Assembly (NCBI GenBank): GCA_013176395.1
Contig: JABMLP010000004.1
Span: 1,736,001 to 1,800,000, forward strand
Length of the DNA: 64,000 bases
Origin: Venturia oleaginea
Lineage: Eukaryota > Ascomycota > Dothideomycetes > Venturiales > Venturiaceae
Reading direction: 5' to 3'
Below the pieces are notes generated by a model. It saw only the letters and a program-made list of their open reading frames with translations. It had not been told where the DNA came from and searched no databases. Below are positions 1-12,660 of this stretch, piece by piece. The stretch's first letter is position 1, and each line of letters starts with the position of its first letter. The position numbers were made by a program, and so were the translations under genes.

Positions 1-2008
1 TCAAGACGTCAAAAGAGATTCATAGTCTTTGCAATCTGGAAGACATGCTATCTGTAGACGCCTCACTCGCGTCCCAAAAACTCCCATCGCATCCTACTAG
101 AATCCACCTTTCGCATACACCGGTTCTCCTAAATCTTGATCACTGTGCATCTAGAATGAAGCTGCGATTTTGACCTCCCTGACATGGCCAACAGCCCATT
201 CGTAATGCCGCAGATGCCTTTTTCGAGGACAGGCTGTTTGTAGCATATGAATCCCACATGAACTGTTCCTCCTTCAAAATACCATATTCAAGAGCCATAA
301 TCAAGAGCCATGAAAGGTTTTCGTCCCAAGTCGTTTTGAATATCACCGATGAAGTTGAATCTGCCAATACATTATTGACTAATTTCGGCATGAATCTTGT
401 TGTACATGCCTCATATTCTATCCTCATCCAATGCAATACCTCCCGGGTCTTCCGTAAAGCCAAGCTCTTTATCGAGGCAATTGCTTGCGACGTTCGTAAG
501 GCCAAGATGGGCGGGGAGCATCGTACCACTTGGTTCAGAGTCAATGGTGCTTTGGAATATCAGCGCTGCTTCTCATCTCCAAAACTATTGGGTTTGGTAT
601 CGTGGCCGAAACTTGTAGTGCGTGTAAAAGGAAGAAGACGTGTTCTGCTTCGAGCCGTTGAGAAATCCAAGACCCTCGGATGCGTCGGCATTTCCGCCTT
701 GAGAAAAGAGCAGCGCGTCGACATCTTTCTGTTCAGAGTTACTAACACGGTAACACAGCATAACCCTCTGTGAGATGGATGTTTCGAAGATGGGTAGAAG
801 TCGGCAGAAGAGAGCCATCGGGTAGCGCCTGATGATAGGGAAGTCCCCACTTCGTGATTGTTGATATGTGGAGATTGCTTGGCTCTTTACAAAACGGCTT
901 GAGGGTCCGCCAAATTCTGATCCGTCATTCTCCTCTCTTGTCCTCGAGCATTCTTAAGCAGTCCCTTCGCATCTACGAACGTGCCTAGATAGTATGACAA
1001 CGGTATGCTAATCATAGTACAAGAACCTCCGTTCGAGACTTCCAAGGCCGACCTTCCTTATCATGTGCCATCAGGAACCGCCATCATGGATGTGAGGCCA
1101 ACCCTTGGGAGGTGCTTGTCAACAGGCGGCCTCCGAAGAGGATATAAGTTCCGGTTGGGCTTTCGTTCCTGTACAGGATTTTTCCATCATATGAGTACTG
1201 CGTGATAAATGGGCATTCCTGACCAATCCTCCTAGTTGCGGCAGCAAAGTGCCAACGAAGATCAACTGGAGCTCGGAATATCCATTGCTGTACACTCCAA
1301 TATGGAAGACGCAATCCACTTTTCGATCTGATATGGTAGCAGGTTTGACTATGAATATCTCCCTGCCGCGATTGATTGCAGATCCAGCGGCTGAAAGACC
1401 CAGATAAAGTCAATCCGCTCGCATATTTCAGAGCGCTCCTACCATGGCAATCGGCAAAGCAATAGATTGCTAGATTCAAACGATTTGTTCCTTAAAGATA
1501 AGAATTCCTTGCGGATACTTTGGTTTCGTCAGGGTGAGCATCTTAATCATTCGGCACTTTTGACTACGTATCTTGGTGAACCATTTGGCCGGCTACGGTA
1601 TATGAACGAGGTGAAAACTCCATCTTACATTTCACAAACAGACAAACCTGTGTTACAAAGCCATACCAGGGCGCTACCTTGACAAAATTGCAGTCAACCG
1701 TTCACCACGAAATCCAGCCTAACAGGATGCCCGTGGTCTACAATCAGTTCACTCGACAATAGCATAACTCTATCAGTAAAACCAAGTACGAGCTCGAACA
1801 CCCCGCACCTTACATTTCTCTGGAGGTCTGGTGGTCGCGCCCGTCAGCACTACAACACTAGTACCTGCCGGCTATCCGAGTGGGGATCGTGAAATCGCGT
1901 CTCTCGTGTTTAACTTCATAGGAATACGCAATACGAAACACGAAGATCGTCAAGAATTTGGCTCAAGTACGCAAATATTCACCACAGCTCCATCAATATC
2001 CGAGTAGC
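1..2008. other. No supported gene
   Basis: Open frames exist on both strands (for example 258-773 on + with an ATG, and non-ATG frames at 140-544 and 1084-1479 on -), but they overlap each other, show no domain I recognise and cannot be joined by convincing splice sites. The minus-strand frames have a protein-like composition and could be remains of a decayed gene. I see no repeat or RNA gene here. Confidence 0.4.
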
Positions 2009-3034
2009 ATGCATTCGTTATCGAATCCTCCCTGGGGACAACCACGCAGATTCAAGGGAACCCATATCTTCGCCTCCCTCTTCAGCGTGGCTGCACTGTG
2101 GTACTTCTTCACTGTTCACCCAAGTCCTGTTCGCGATCCAACCTTTGGAGCTCTTGATCGACCGGTGAAGCCAGAATACGCCATTGCTACATTCTTGACC
2201 GGGAAGTCCAATTCCCACGAGGACGAGGACGACGACTACTTCATTGCTACCCGACTCCTCACATATCAATTACTGCATGCCAACGAGACCCGCTGCCATG
2301 ACACCTCAATCCCGTTCATTGTTATGGTCACTTCTACTGTCTCGAAAAGGAAGAAAGAGCAGCTAGTATCGGATGGGGCTACTGTCAGACTCGTTGAGGA
2401 TGTTCCGCTGCGCTGGTGGATCAAGACTGGTGTCACGCGATGGGTTGACCAATTCACAAAGCTGCGCCTCCTCGAGATGACAGAGTATGATCGTATACTA
2501 TTTATCGATGCCGACACCCTGATCACTCGCCCAGTGGATGGCATCTTCAACGACCCAAACATACGCGCATCATATCCAGCTCAACTTCAACGAAAGAAGA
2601 CCATCAAATCCGACGAGATGGCCCTCCTTCCAGCCGAATATGTCTTTGCTGCCCGTTCCGATAATGCCCTGACAGGCGAGTGCGACCATCCGTTCCCACC
2701 ACTTCCCACCAACGTCTTCAGCGCTGGTTTCTGGGTCGCGGCTCCGTCACTCGCGATGTTTCAGTATCTTCTGTCAGTTATGGACCATTATCGCCGCTTT
2801 GATCCGCACATGATGGAGCAGAGCTTGCTTAACTACACGTTCCGTCGCGATGGTGCCATGCCTTGGGTTGAATTGGACTACCGGTGGAGTGCGACCTGGC
2901 CCAGTGAGAAAGACGTGGAAGGCGGTGTTGCGACGCTGCACGAGAAGTTCTGGAGGACTGGACCCGGGAGGCTTCGAGAGAGATGGCAGGATGCGAGAAG
3001 AGATATGGAAGCTTATTACGATGCTAGGAAGTGA
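2009..3034 (+). CDS. GT8-like type II membrane glycosyltransferase
   Basis: This single-exon gene encodes 341 residues. The open frame begins upstream at a TTG; I use the first ATG at 2009. A short cytoplasmic N-terminus is followed by one hydrophobic segment (about residues 20-36), so the protein should be a type II Golgi or ER membrane protein with a lumenal catalytic domain. That domain looks like the glycogenin/GT8 nucleotide-sugar transferase fold: it has the stretch FIDADTLITRP with the metal-binding DxD at about residues 167-169, preceded by the typical TKLR..E.T.YDRI segment. The GT8 family moves a sugar from a UDP-sugar; fungal members of this shape are often called GlcNAc or galactose transferases, but substrate cannot be read from the sequence. 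It stands alone, with no co-oriented neighbour within 4 kb. Family assignment is good; substrate is unknown. Confidence 0.85.
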   Translation: MHSLSNPPWGQPRRFKGTHIFASLFSVAALWYFFTVHPSPVRDPTFGALDRPVKPEYAIATFLTGKSNSHEDEDDDYFIATRLLTYQLLHANETRCHDTSIPFIVMVTSTVSKRKKEQLVSDGATVRLVEDVPLRWWIKTGVTRWVDQFTKLRLLEMTEYDRILFIDADTLITRPVDGIFNDPNIRASYPAQLQRKKTIKSDEMALLPAEYVFAARSDNALTGECDHPFPPLPTNVFSAGFWVAAPSLAMFQYLLSVMDHYRRFDPHMMEQSLLNYTFRRDGAMPWVELDYRWSATWPSEKDVEGGVATLHEKFWRTGPGRLRERWQDARRDMEAYYDARK

Positions 3035-6000
3035 GCGAGGAAAATTTGACGATCAATGATGACGGGGATGAAATGGGGCATTAATAGACGGGCGAAGCAC
3101 AAAGAGCGCGCAGCAATCGAGTTCTGTGTAATAGTAATTTGAAATAACAGGATCTGGTATTCGTCTTTCACGTGCTTAATTTCTGCCTTTGCAGATGCCG
3201 ACTGGTAGACGCATCTTGATGTCGGGTGTCGTGCTATCAACAGGCCGTCCAGCCGGAGGAAACGAAAAAAGCCAACAAAACTTAGCGATGAATATTAAGT
3301 TGAAAGCGCCAGACGACAAGTTATCCAGCATCCACCGCAACTACCAAAAACAAACCCCCCGGTGGGATGAGTCGCCATGATACCAAACCTGCCCCGTCAC
3401 AAAAAACGCCGAATAATGAGTAAATGCCGAGTGCCGAGTGAACAATTGCTAGTACATATACTATGGTATCTGGGGTTATTAAACATTAATACGGCATAGG
3501 CAGTATAATCCTTGTGCCTGTTATACTCAATTCTACTTCTACAAGTATCAGTACTACACCCGCAGAGATCGTGGGTAGATTTGGGAACTTGGACGCGACA
3601 GCCACGATAAGGATGCCAGTTCACGTTTGATAACCCAAATACTATAGTATTGAAGTTATACTTTTTATCAGATAGATTTATTGTGACATTCATATAACCT
3701 CGAACGAGATCTATTACGCTACTTGATCTCTAAAGGAGGTTAAGATGTTGATGGCGTGGGAAAGGCGAGGGTATATTTTAGTGTCGTGTTGTCTAGATTG
3801 TTGGTGGTATATTTGAAGCTGGATCTTTTTTGAGTGTTTTCGTGAAGGGTGAGGAAGGTGTTAAAGATTGTGGAGAGGGGTGTTCTGGGTGTGTTTTGGG
3901 TAGGTATATTGGGTTTGGTTTGTTGGGTGGAGGGAAGGGGTGAAAGGGGTGAAGGGATCATTAATGATTTAGGTCCAAGTGCTTATTGTATTGCAGATCC
4001 CTCCAACGTGTAAGTGGGATGGGGTAGAGAGGACTTTAAATATTGGGGTTGTGAAGGCGTATTGAAGGGCCGAGGTTAGGATGGGGGTTTGGTATCTTAC
4101 TTCCACGCTGGTCGATTCGTCGTTTAGGTTCTTTCCAGGGATTTACGTGGATGGTGATGGGTGGCGGTAAGGGTTGAGTGTAAGTGTTTGGTCTGCTTAT
4201 TTTGTTATTCCTACCTTATGAAATTCGCAGGCGTGTTCTTACTTCGAACCTAGCTTTAATATCGCTTTCACTCTGGACGCGTTTTTCTCGCTGAATAGCT
4301 ATGAGTAAGACTACTATTATTTCAGCTAACCGTCGGAGCGCGCCGAGGTTGTCTGGCGTGAGGGACGTAGGCAATGGGCGCAGTGGTTCATGGATGCGGT
4401 GATTTGGCGGAACTGTAGGATACACGATGGGCTGGAGTCTGGTCAGTGGCGAGTGAAAGTTGCTTGGCTTTCGTGGGTGATAACGGGAAGAGCTATTGAG
4501 GCAGTGGAGATTTGTTAGCGCTGGTGTGGAGGGAAAGGCTTGGATGTCGTTGACGGCGTCAAGAAGTTCTCAAGCTTAGCTGTGGCACATGATTTTATAG
4601 AAGTTTGCTGGCGAATACCTCGTCGCTTGAGCTACAGACTATTCACCGTTTAGCCTTCCCAAATCCAAGTTCCAGCGAGGTAGTATCCTACTGTCAGGTG
4701 GTGGTCGCCGGCTTCTGTGGTAGCTAATTGCATTTTAAGTCATGTCTCAATTTGCAATCACCAAGAATTGTAGAGGTGCTGATCGTTTCACTGAGAATCG
4801 TTAGGGCAAATCATCCCTTTCCACTACCATGGTTCGCTTGACACGGTCACGATGATACCCCATCATGATACCTAAATCTTGTTGTGGTACATCTTCTAGA
4901 CGGATCCACTTGTCGATCGCCGATTGCGGTGGCAAGTGGATTCCTGCCTGCTAGGAGTAGAAAGCAGACATTAATTGCTGTTCTGGCGTGGTTTTGACAT
5001 TGTGGGGATGAGATAGTTACCTGAAACAATTTTGGTATGGTGGTGGGTTTGAACTGATTCCGTGTAACTCTGGTACTTTGGGGCGATCTTTTCGTTTTCA
5101 AGCAAGACTTGCGCGCTCTTGGTGTTGCATCTCTCCACAATTGGGTTTTCAGGCCACCGACATTGAGCAATCCCGCCTCCGCTCTTCCCGTCTTGCAAAA
5201 ATAGCATTCGTATAGAATTTCTTGAAGCGGATTTTGATAGCGAGGAAATACTCTAGATTCCGGAAATAGAATTATGTATATAGTACTAGGGTTAGTCATG
5301 GAGTTGATTTTCGCATACTGTACCTAGATACGAGTTGCTTCTTGGCGGGTGGCCTGATGAATCGTGATGACTGCGAGTAGAAGTAGGACAAAGAAAGCTA
5401 CACGACAACCAGCTTGCCGACAGATTCCCATTACCAGGTTTTCAGAAATGCGGTCAACAGGTGGATCATAGTGGTAGTTTGTATGACAACGAATGGTACT
5501 ATGCTACTACGTTACCTTGTATTAGAACGTGGCGAGTGGCGAGGTGAGGTGGGTACGACAATGGAAGTGTTGTATGAGTGCTCATTCGTGCCGGTTGGAT
5601 ATGCAACCATGATTCGACGCTTGTAAATAATGGGACGGGATACAGGGGACTTAGAGAAGTGAGCCTCGCTTCGGTATTATGCCGGCGTCTCGCGACTCAG
5701 TTCTTGTTGGATACTGATTACTGTGTAGGCAGATCCGACATTCCGCAAGCACTTCCCAAAGTCGAGACAGCTGCTCGCGTACCCGGCGACATGGTGGAGG
5801 ATGTCATTATGCTCCATACGTGTCACTGCATTCTCGCACCTCATAATTGATCCAGTCTGTTGGAGATGGTCGCAAGCACAACGTTGTTGGGGTCGTTATT
5901 TCCATAGCACGAAGATACTCAGTAGGCTCGCGGGCTGGCATCTTCGAGGATCGTCTACAGCATATCAGTCCCGCCTACGGCCGCCATTCCACGTTGTTGC

Positions 6001-7899
6001 AGGGTGGCTGCGGAAGGGAATGCAGGACGGGTGGCCACGTGGAACTAGAACTACCTACTGAAAATCAAGACCTCCAGGCTAGAAATTGATTCTAACCTCG
6101 AAGGGATGAGAATGCTTGCTGGAAATCCATCCTGCATACTGTTTACGACTCTTCTTACGAGGAGGTCCATGCCATTAAGAGCGGCGCTTATGACTACATC
6201 CATCAAGTTTGAACAAAGAAGAGAGAAAAATCTGCACTGGCTGGGTCCCGGATCAGGAGATGACGCCTGGGTGGATTGAAACGGAATTCGTCCCGGCCAG
6301 CCTTCATCGTGGTTGGCTCGCCGGTCGAGAAGATCAACTGTATTTCTTTAAAGAATGTATTCTAACCGATTAGAGCCACGGCCATGAATCGTGCGGCTCC
6401 CCGGATGAACGAATTGGGAATGAAAGGCTCGGCTGTTGACCCGCTTGTCGTAGTTACAGGTTGGGGGAAGATAGAATGTTTTGCAAGGGTTGTGGTTGTC
6501 TCATGTCATACACCTTTCGAGAAGTTTGTTAGACACGTTGTGTGGAGATTGTGGAAGCAAGACCCACTTGAAAGAGTTCGCGGATCATCCGCAGATTGGC
6601 GGTGAGGTAAACGAAAAGAGTAGCAGATTTGGCTTTTTGTATCAATATTAGACACATTGGGAGATGCTGTAGCTAATAGAGCCAATTCGGTCCAACGGCT
6701 ATCAGCGGTTTGGACACGCTACGTCCAGGCGCCTAAAACCGAGTGGAAGTGGAATATCGGTGAGCTAATGGTAAAATTATCCAGGCGAGACTACTAGAGC
6801 GTTTCCAGTAGGTACGTATTGTGGCCTCCGGATAACTCCAGCGGGAGCCACTGGGCGATCTCTACCATTACCATTTTTTATTACACTCGGCCATGGAAGA
6901 GCAGCTAAACGAGTACAAGAGATTGCTTCTTCTTTCCCCTTTCCTTACAGATTCCTGTGGCGCACACAGTCTGCATAATGAGCAACGGCTTTGCAGAATG
7001 GAGGTGCATGCTGCAGGCCGATTACTGGTGGTGAGGCGGCTACAAAACGTGTATGAATGGTGGGCAATCAGTTACCACTTGCGGCCCATGCGGGCCGCTC
7101 GATTGGTCGGGCAAAAGATCCATCAGCAAAAGCACTCTTAGTCAATACGGTAGAAAGAACAAAGACAAGCTGACGATGAGCTGGGCTGGGGCCAAGGGGC
7201 GGGCCTCATATTTCAAATCTTTATCCCAGAGGCCGACGTTGACAAAGAAGGCGCGGGAGCCGAAGGATATTGCAAACACAAATGAAAGCACACAAAATAC
7301 AGCTGTGCCAATAAAATTCCTGGCAGCAAGATGCACGGCATTACCAGGAAGCTAGCGATGCTGAGGTTGGGCCAGCAAACGTCAATTCCAAAGACAGGCT
7401 GTCAATATTGACATTGACATTGACACAAGTCATGCATATCGAGACGGATTCGGGCGCTTCTCACGCACATGGCAAGCTCCACGAGACGCTTACAGGACCC
7501 AGTAATACCCAGTACCCAGTACCCAGGTTGAGAACAGAGCGCTAGGACAAAGTAGATTCTCGTAAGGACACGCAGTTTGTGTGTACGGCCGGTATAGAAG
7601 TCAAGCAAAGAATGCAATTGCAGAATCCAGTCCCAGCCTCAGCCAAACGCCCGTTGGATCATGTTGTGGGACATGCCGCTGGGGAGGCCTTGCCATAAGT
7701 ATGAAACCTTCGGCATATCCCAGGGTTGCCACGCTACGCTCTGCCACGAGGAGGGCACCGATCGACTGCGTTTGGACTAGTAGCGACTTCCCTGGTGATT
7801 GGGGGGGAAACTCTGTAGCTAAGCACGCCCGCTCCACCACCACCTACTTGACTCCCGATCACTCTCCTCTGCTTGTTCCTTTCCCCTTCAACCTCTTTT
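3035..7899. other. Gene-poor region, nothing recognised
   Basis: About 4.9 kb between the glycosyltransferase and the RGS gene. Open frames are short, overlap on both strands and match no family I know. The stretch 3740-3960 is strongly G/T-biased on the + strand and gives a low-complexity Pro/Thr/Ser frame on the other, which I read as composition and not coding. I see no transposon ends, tandem arrays or tRNA-like sequence. Confidence 0.4.
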
Positions 7900-10555
7900 A
7901 TGTCCACCGACGCCGTCAAAAGCGACCTCAAACTGCCAGCCGACTCCCACGGTGCCCACGAAATCACAGCCAGGCGTGATTCGCACAGAGATTCGCCAGA
8001 CTCCGCTGCTAGTTCCGACGAAACGAGAACAGACTCGTCCTCCGAACACTCACCATCTGTAGTTTCAGAAGCCCTCAGCGAGAAGGCATTGCCTCACAGC
8101 TCGTTGGATCCGCAAGCAGTACCAATTCAGGCACAGCACCGCAACACCGGCCTCCTGCCAGCATTCTTAGCTCGCATATCTCCATTTACCTCTCGCGGAA
8201 CAGGTCTCGCTTCTCCTGTGCCGGTATCCTCGAATAGGTCGGCAAGAAGAACAGTGGTACACAAGACTTCGAAACTTTCGATTGCTCGTCCCAGCAACCA
8301 GGATACCACAGCTGTGCAAACACTGTCACGGTCCGACAACTGCGACGCCTCTACAAAACTTGCCAGTGTCCGAGACGACCAGGACGCACAGAATTCTTTG
8401 GACAACAACACAGGCGGGCAGCGTGCTCGACGTGCCTCTTCGGTGAGCTTTGTGTCTTCGCTAGAACCAAGTGGGACAGTAGATCCTTCGGCGGTTAAGG
8501 AGCGCAAAATGCATCAGACTTCATCGAGGTTGCTTCGCATGACGGACGATGACCGACCTTTCACAAGAGTACGTCGATCTCATTTCTCAGTTTGATTTGC
8601 TTGATTTCACTCGTTCTTTGTTGCGCGCCGTGTGGATACTTGGTGCTCAAACGGGATTGGCGTGGTTGGTCCATGTTCTGTTCAACGTGCCAAGTGACGT
8701 CTGTGTATCGTGGAACGCTTCTAGCAACGCGTGGAAAACTGAGGCATCTCTCCCTCCAGAGACTGAGGCATCTCTTCCCCCCCCCCAAATCTCATTGTCT
8801 GACCCGCTGCCTTGCCTCGCGAGGCCCGACTGCGTTTCACTTCACCTGCACTATCACACGAACATGGCTTCCACAATGCCGCAAAGAGACTCTGCCCTCA
8901 CCACGTCCTCTAACTCGTTAACTTTACATTCATCCACGTCGACCCGCACGAACCTATCAAAGCTCACCCATGCCTCCTCAATTCCTTCCCCAGAAAGAAG
9001 CACGAACAGAAGCATCAGCAAGAGCACAAGTACCTATGTGAAACTAACCCCGGGAATCAAACAGGACTTCAAAGACCTGTTCTCGACCTTGATGGTCAGC
9101 CTGCCACTCACACCGCATCGTGTGCGATTCCAAAAGATTGATCATACCTTCACATCAGAGGAGGACCATCACGAACCTCGGGTCACTCAAGTTTTCACAA
9201 TCGAATCGCATGCCAGATCCAAAGGACCCATCCCGGATAGTAACGACCACGACCACCACTACTTTCTCCATGGCCAAGGAAATGGCGCGATCTGTCTGCA
9301 CCAAATTTCTCGAAGCTAGATTCATCGAGACAGCCGACGGCAAGAGCGACTTCTCGTCAAAAAGCGCCGTGTGGCAGCTCACGCCTAAAGGCATGCACAT
9401 CCTTCAACGATTCTGTCAACGCAATGGCATCAACCAACGTCACGTTTTCGAACTCCTCGCCTCCCCTCGGAATACCATGAACCTTGTGTTACTCGAACGT
9501 GAAGCCGAGACGGACAAGATTCATCGTGATCCAGCAACGCTCGAAGTAGTCTTCCGACGCTTTGTTGGGTCCGAGCCAAACATCAAGTACAGCACTTCCA
9601 ACTCAGATTCAGATTCTTTGAGCGAATACCAGACAGGCCTGGTAGGCGTCAAACTAGCCAAGGAACGCAAAGTTGGTGACAAGACATACCACAACACATT
9701 CACAGGGAAGGCATGCGCTGATTGGCTTATGGATTGCTGTACGATGGTGGACAAGCGTGAGACCAATGAGCTAGCTCAGCTGTTTTGTGACTTTGGTTTA
9801 ATGCGATCTCTTGAGGTCAACCCTTCGTCTCCACATGTCCGCTTTAATCCCCAAAAGAGCGCCATCTATGTCTTGACTGAGAGGGGTCAGCGTGTCGCTG
9901 GTTGGATCCCCAGCGCGAAAACGTTTCACGAAGATGCTTCTGCCAATGGAAGGGTACGTGAGTCTGGTGGTACGACACGAGACTCCAACACCAACCGCAT
10001 GACAATCATCATCGGCGACCCGGCGCTGAGACTCTTGTTCAGAGAGTTTCTGCGGGACACTCATTGCGAGGAGAACCTCGCATTTTACCTGGACGTGAGG
10101 GACTTTCTCGCCAACTACAGCGCAGCAAAAAGGCAGCATAACTCTCCCAAGCTTGAAGTCATTCGGGAGACTTTGGCCGCCGCCTACAGCCTCTACAACG
10201 CCTTCCTGGCCCCTGGCTCGCCGTGCGAATTGAACATCGACCATTCCCTACGAACATCTCTCGCCGCTCGGATGACAAGAGCGGTTGGTGATGACGAAGC
10301 AATGATCAAGAGTCTGGACGAGGTCGCTACGTTATTTGACCAAGCTCAAATTTCAGTTTTCAAGCTGATGGCTAGCGTAAGTTATTGCACACAAAGCATC
10401 AAACCTGGTCACATACTAATTTTGCACAGGACTCCGTACCGAAATTTATGCGAGAGCCAAAATACGCTGGCATTTTGCGCGATCGCAACCTTGACGCGCA
10501 GCTGGGCGGTTCATCCCACGCATCTACTCACTCTCGATCGACGAACTCAGGTTAA
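7900..10555 (+). CDS. flbA: FlbA/Sst2-type RGS protein with DEP domains, frameshifted
   Basis: This is a regulator of G-protein signalling that should speed GTP hydrolysis by a G-alpha subunit; FlbA-type proteins control the switch from growth to conidiation in Aspergillus. Exon 1 is 7900-8568 (Ser-rich N-terminus ending MTDDDRPFTR). Intron 1 is 8569-9064 (GTACGT donor, CTAAC branch, CAG acceptor). Exon 2 is 9065-10376, intron 2 is 10377-10429 (GTAAGT..CACAG), and exon 3 starts at 10430. DEP-type segments lie at about 9065-9470 and 9640-9920 (ending VAGWIPSAKTF), and the RGS domain at about 9999-10490 (begins GDPALRLLFREFLRDTHCEE). One apparent extra base (A near 9165) shifts the frame inside DEP1: FTSEE is in one frame and TNLGSLKFSQSNR continues in the next. 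Exon 3 reaches a TAA at 10553-10555; a further exon ending at 10689 (AMAQDETAAMTSGS) is likely, perhaps through an intron at 10551-10627 with a weak donor. Either a sequencing error or a disabled allele is possible. Confidence 0.85.
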
Positions 10556-10689
10556 AATGCTGGCCCGAACACCCTTTTTTCCATACGCACACATAGTCAC
10601 AGGTTGGCGCGCTTGCTCTCTTGGAAGCTATGGCACAGGACGAAACGGCCGCCATGACCTCAGGAAGCATTATGCATGTTGAAGAGTAA

Positions 10690-12059
10690 AAATTCCGCCT
10701 TACGGCTCCCGCTTTATCTCTTCTTTTGGATCACTCTCCCAGACACCACATCATAGCGCCGCGGGCTAATTGATCTTCCTGGCTTGGCATCATATTTGAA
10801 GCCTCAATGCTCATTAGTTGACACTTGGATGACGTTCCAACGAATTTTCGCACTAAAAGAGCGGCAAAATCTATCACTGCACACGACTCATTCATAACCT
10901 CCCCCAAACTGTAGAGGTGGTTTCCTCTTTGTTTCTTTGCGATGAGTTGATATGTGGTTGGTCAGAAGAAACACCACTGTTTTGGAAAGAGTAGGCAGCA
11001 GAATAGGAAGCAATTTTCGGATGGATGGAGATGGGAATGTTTGATTTGTTGTTCTTGTTTTTAATCTCTCTGGATTGGGTAGAGTACCTGCCTAACTAAC
11101 ATGAGTAGGCGTCAGTGAGGCATGGATGGTTGGAAGAGATGGACGCAACGCTAATGGGGTTTGAGGATCTTGATAAATAGAAGTCCGCTTGTGTGAGGGG
11201 AGGGCGGGTGTGTGGAGTCGTGTGAATAAATACCCTTTTCCTTTGATGTCTCTATTTTTGACGATCGTTTGCGCTGAGGTGGAGTGACTGAACTTGCAGG
11301 TGGGCTCCTTTTTCATTTCGCGGATGGATGGGAGCTTCTGGCGATTGTTGCTAAAATTTGGACAGTAGCGCCCGCCGGAAGAAGGGGCGACTCGGCATCG
11401 ATTTTCATTGGGGTCAGTCACTATGGCTCTCTCACTGTTCCTGTAGGTTATGGCAATAATGACGAAGATGAGACCACGACGTGCGGCATGAAGTCGTCAA
11501 GGTCTTGGATCGTTTTCCCGGGCCCTTCACTACTGCATCCGATCGAAACATATGGAAAGAACGACCCAGCAACGTTATTCTTGACAGTGGGGTAGGTGGA
11601 GAGGTGCTTGAGAGATTGTGTGTGTGGGACAGGTATGGACTATGCCTCAGTGATTATTTGGACTTTGCTAATGTTGGTTTACTCGTGTTTTTGGGCCGAT
11701 GTCTTGGAGCTAAAAATTCTTGGTGGTTCCCCGAGAGAGAGGATTGGAGGACATGCTCTGTTCGTTTGAAACCAACTGCCCCAAGGCGGAGAGTTGCTTT
11801 GTGGAGAGTTACAAAAGCTTACTGCAGCGCCGGTACCAGTGTCAACGAAAAAGGTAATCTATGACTTGAGCACAAGAGCATCAGTAACGGTATAGATTCG
11901 GGGGAGGATCGGTCTCCTCTTTGCAGTATCTTGTGAATTTGTTTACTCCGCTATCTACCCTGGCTTTCTTTCAATTGCATCCCGTCCCGTTGCTTGTAGG
12001 CGCTCAGCTCTATCTAATTCATCCCGATGTCAGCAACCTGCCGCTCATTACTGCCACTA
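10690..12059. other. Downstream region without a recognised gene
   Basis: Overlapping frames at 11092-11421 (-), 11284-11595 (+) and 11481-11864 (+) have no recognisable domain, no splice-supported extension and no codon pattern that sets one strand apart. The first few hundred bases are probably the 3' untranslated region of the RGS gene. Confidence 0.35.
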
Positions 12060-12660
12060 TGAGCTTGACTCATGATGAGATCTGTCGTAGATTCCAAGGG
12101 GAGAGGCTCTCTGTAACCATGAACTTGCGCAGTTTATGGACTCCAGTTATAGCCATCTGATTCCTCATAGCCCTCGTAGTCAGTAGCTCCTGCACCGCCG
12201 ACTCGTCCTTCCAAGAATCCGAATCAACTTCCTTCCAGACGTACTCTTTGTGCGCCTCCTCCAAGAACGAAAAGTAGGCAGTTGCTTGAGCTTCCTTGCA
12301 TCGGTCGATCTACTGTCCGTAGCGCTTGACGCTTCGAGGAACACTTGGCCATGATGAAGTTCACGTCATTGGCGATGCGATCGTCGACTTTGGCAAACTT
12401 CAGAGTCGAAGGTGGAGAGGTGGGGTGAGCACTGCCGCAGGCATCGTGTCTTCGTATGCATAAGGAATAATCTACTGGCGCAATTCTCGTGGGAGTGGGA
12501 AGAAAGAGACTGGTTCTTTACTCGCGACCCCCTTTCGAATCTCGTCAAGTTCGCGGTCCAGCTCCATCTTCTCGCCTTGTCGTCGCTTTCCTTCCTGGTC
12601 AGGGCACCCAACAGTCCGCCTGACATTCACCGACGAGGCTCGTCGAATGCCAATTAGTCT
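12060..12660 (-). pseudogene. Decayed host-like gene with LPRELR motif
   Basis: Reading the minus strand gives a mostly continuous protein-like frame interrupted by several stops. Near 12490 it carries FPLPRELRQ followed by a TAG and then IIPYAYEDT. This resembles the F-box-like LPxELRxxI..YAL start common in fungal proteins of unknown function. Further on come a TGA, another TGA and a TAG, and then a well-formed stretch EEAHKEYVWKEVDSDSWK near 12210-12260. Between them the best frame switches by one base and back. Most stops are one C-to-T change from CAG or CGA. I read this as a gene killed by point mutations and small indels next to the transposon island. The family is only suggested by the short motif. 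Confidence 0.35.

Noticed and set aside
3740..3961. Thr/Pro/Ser-rich minus-strand frame as a cell-wall protein
   Set aside because: It arises from a G/T-biased stretch; there is no signal peptide, no splice context and no recognisable repeat.
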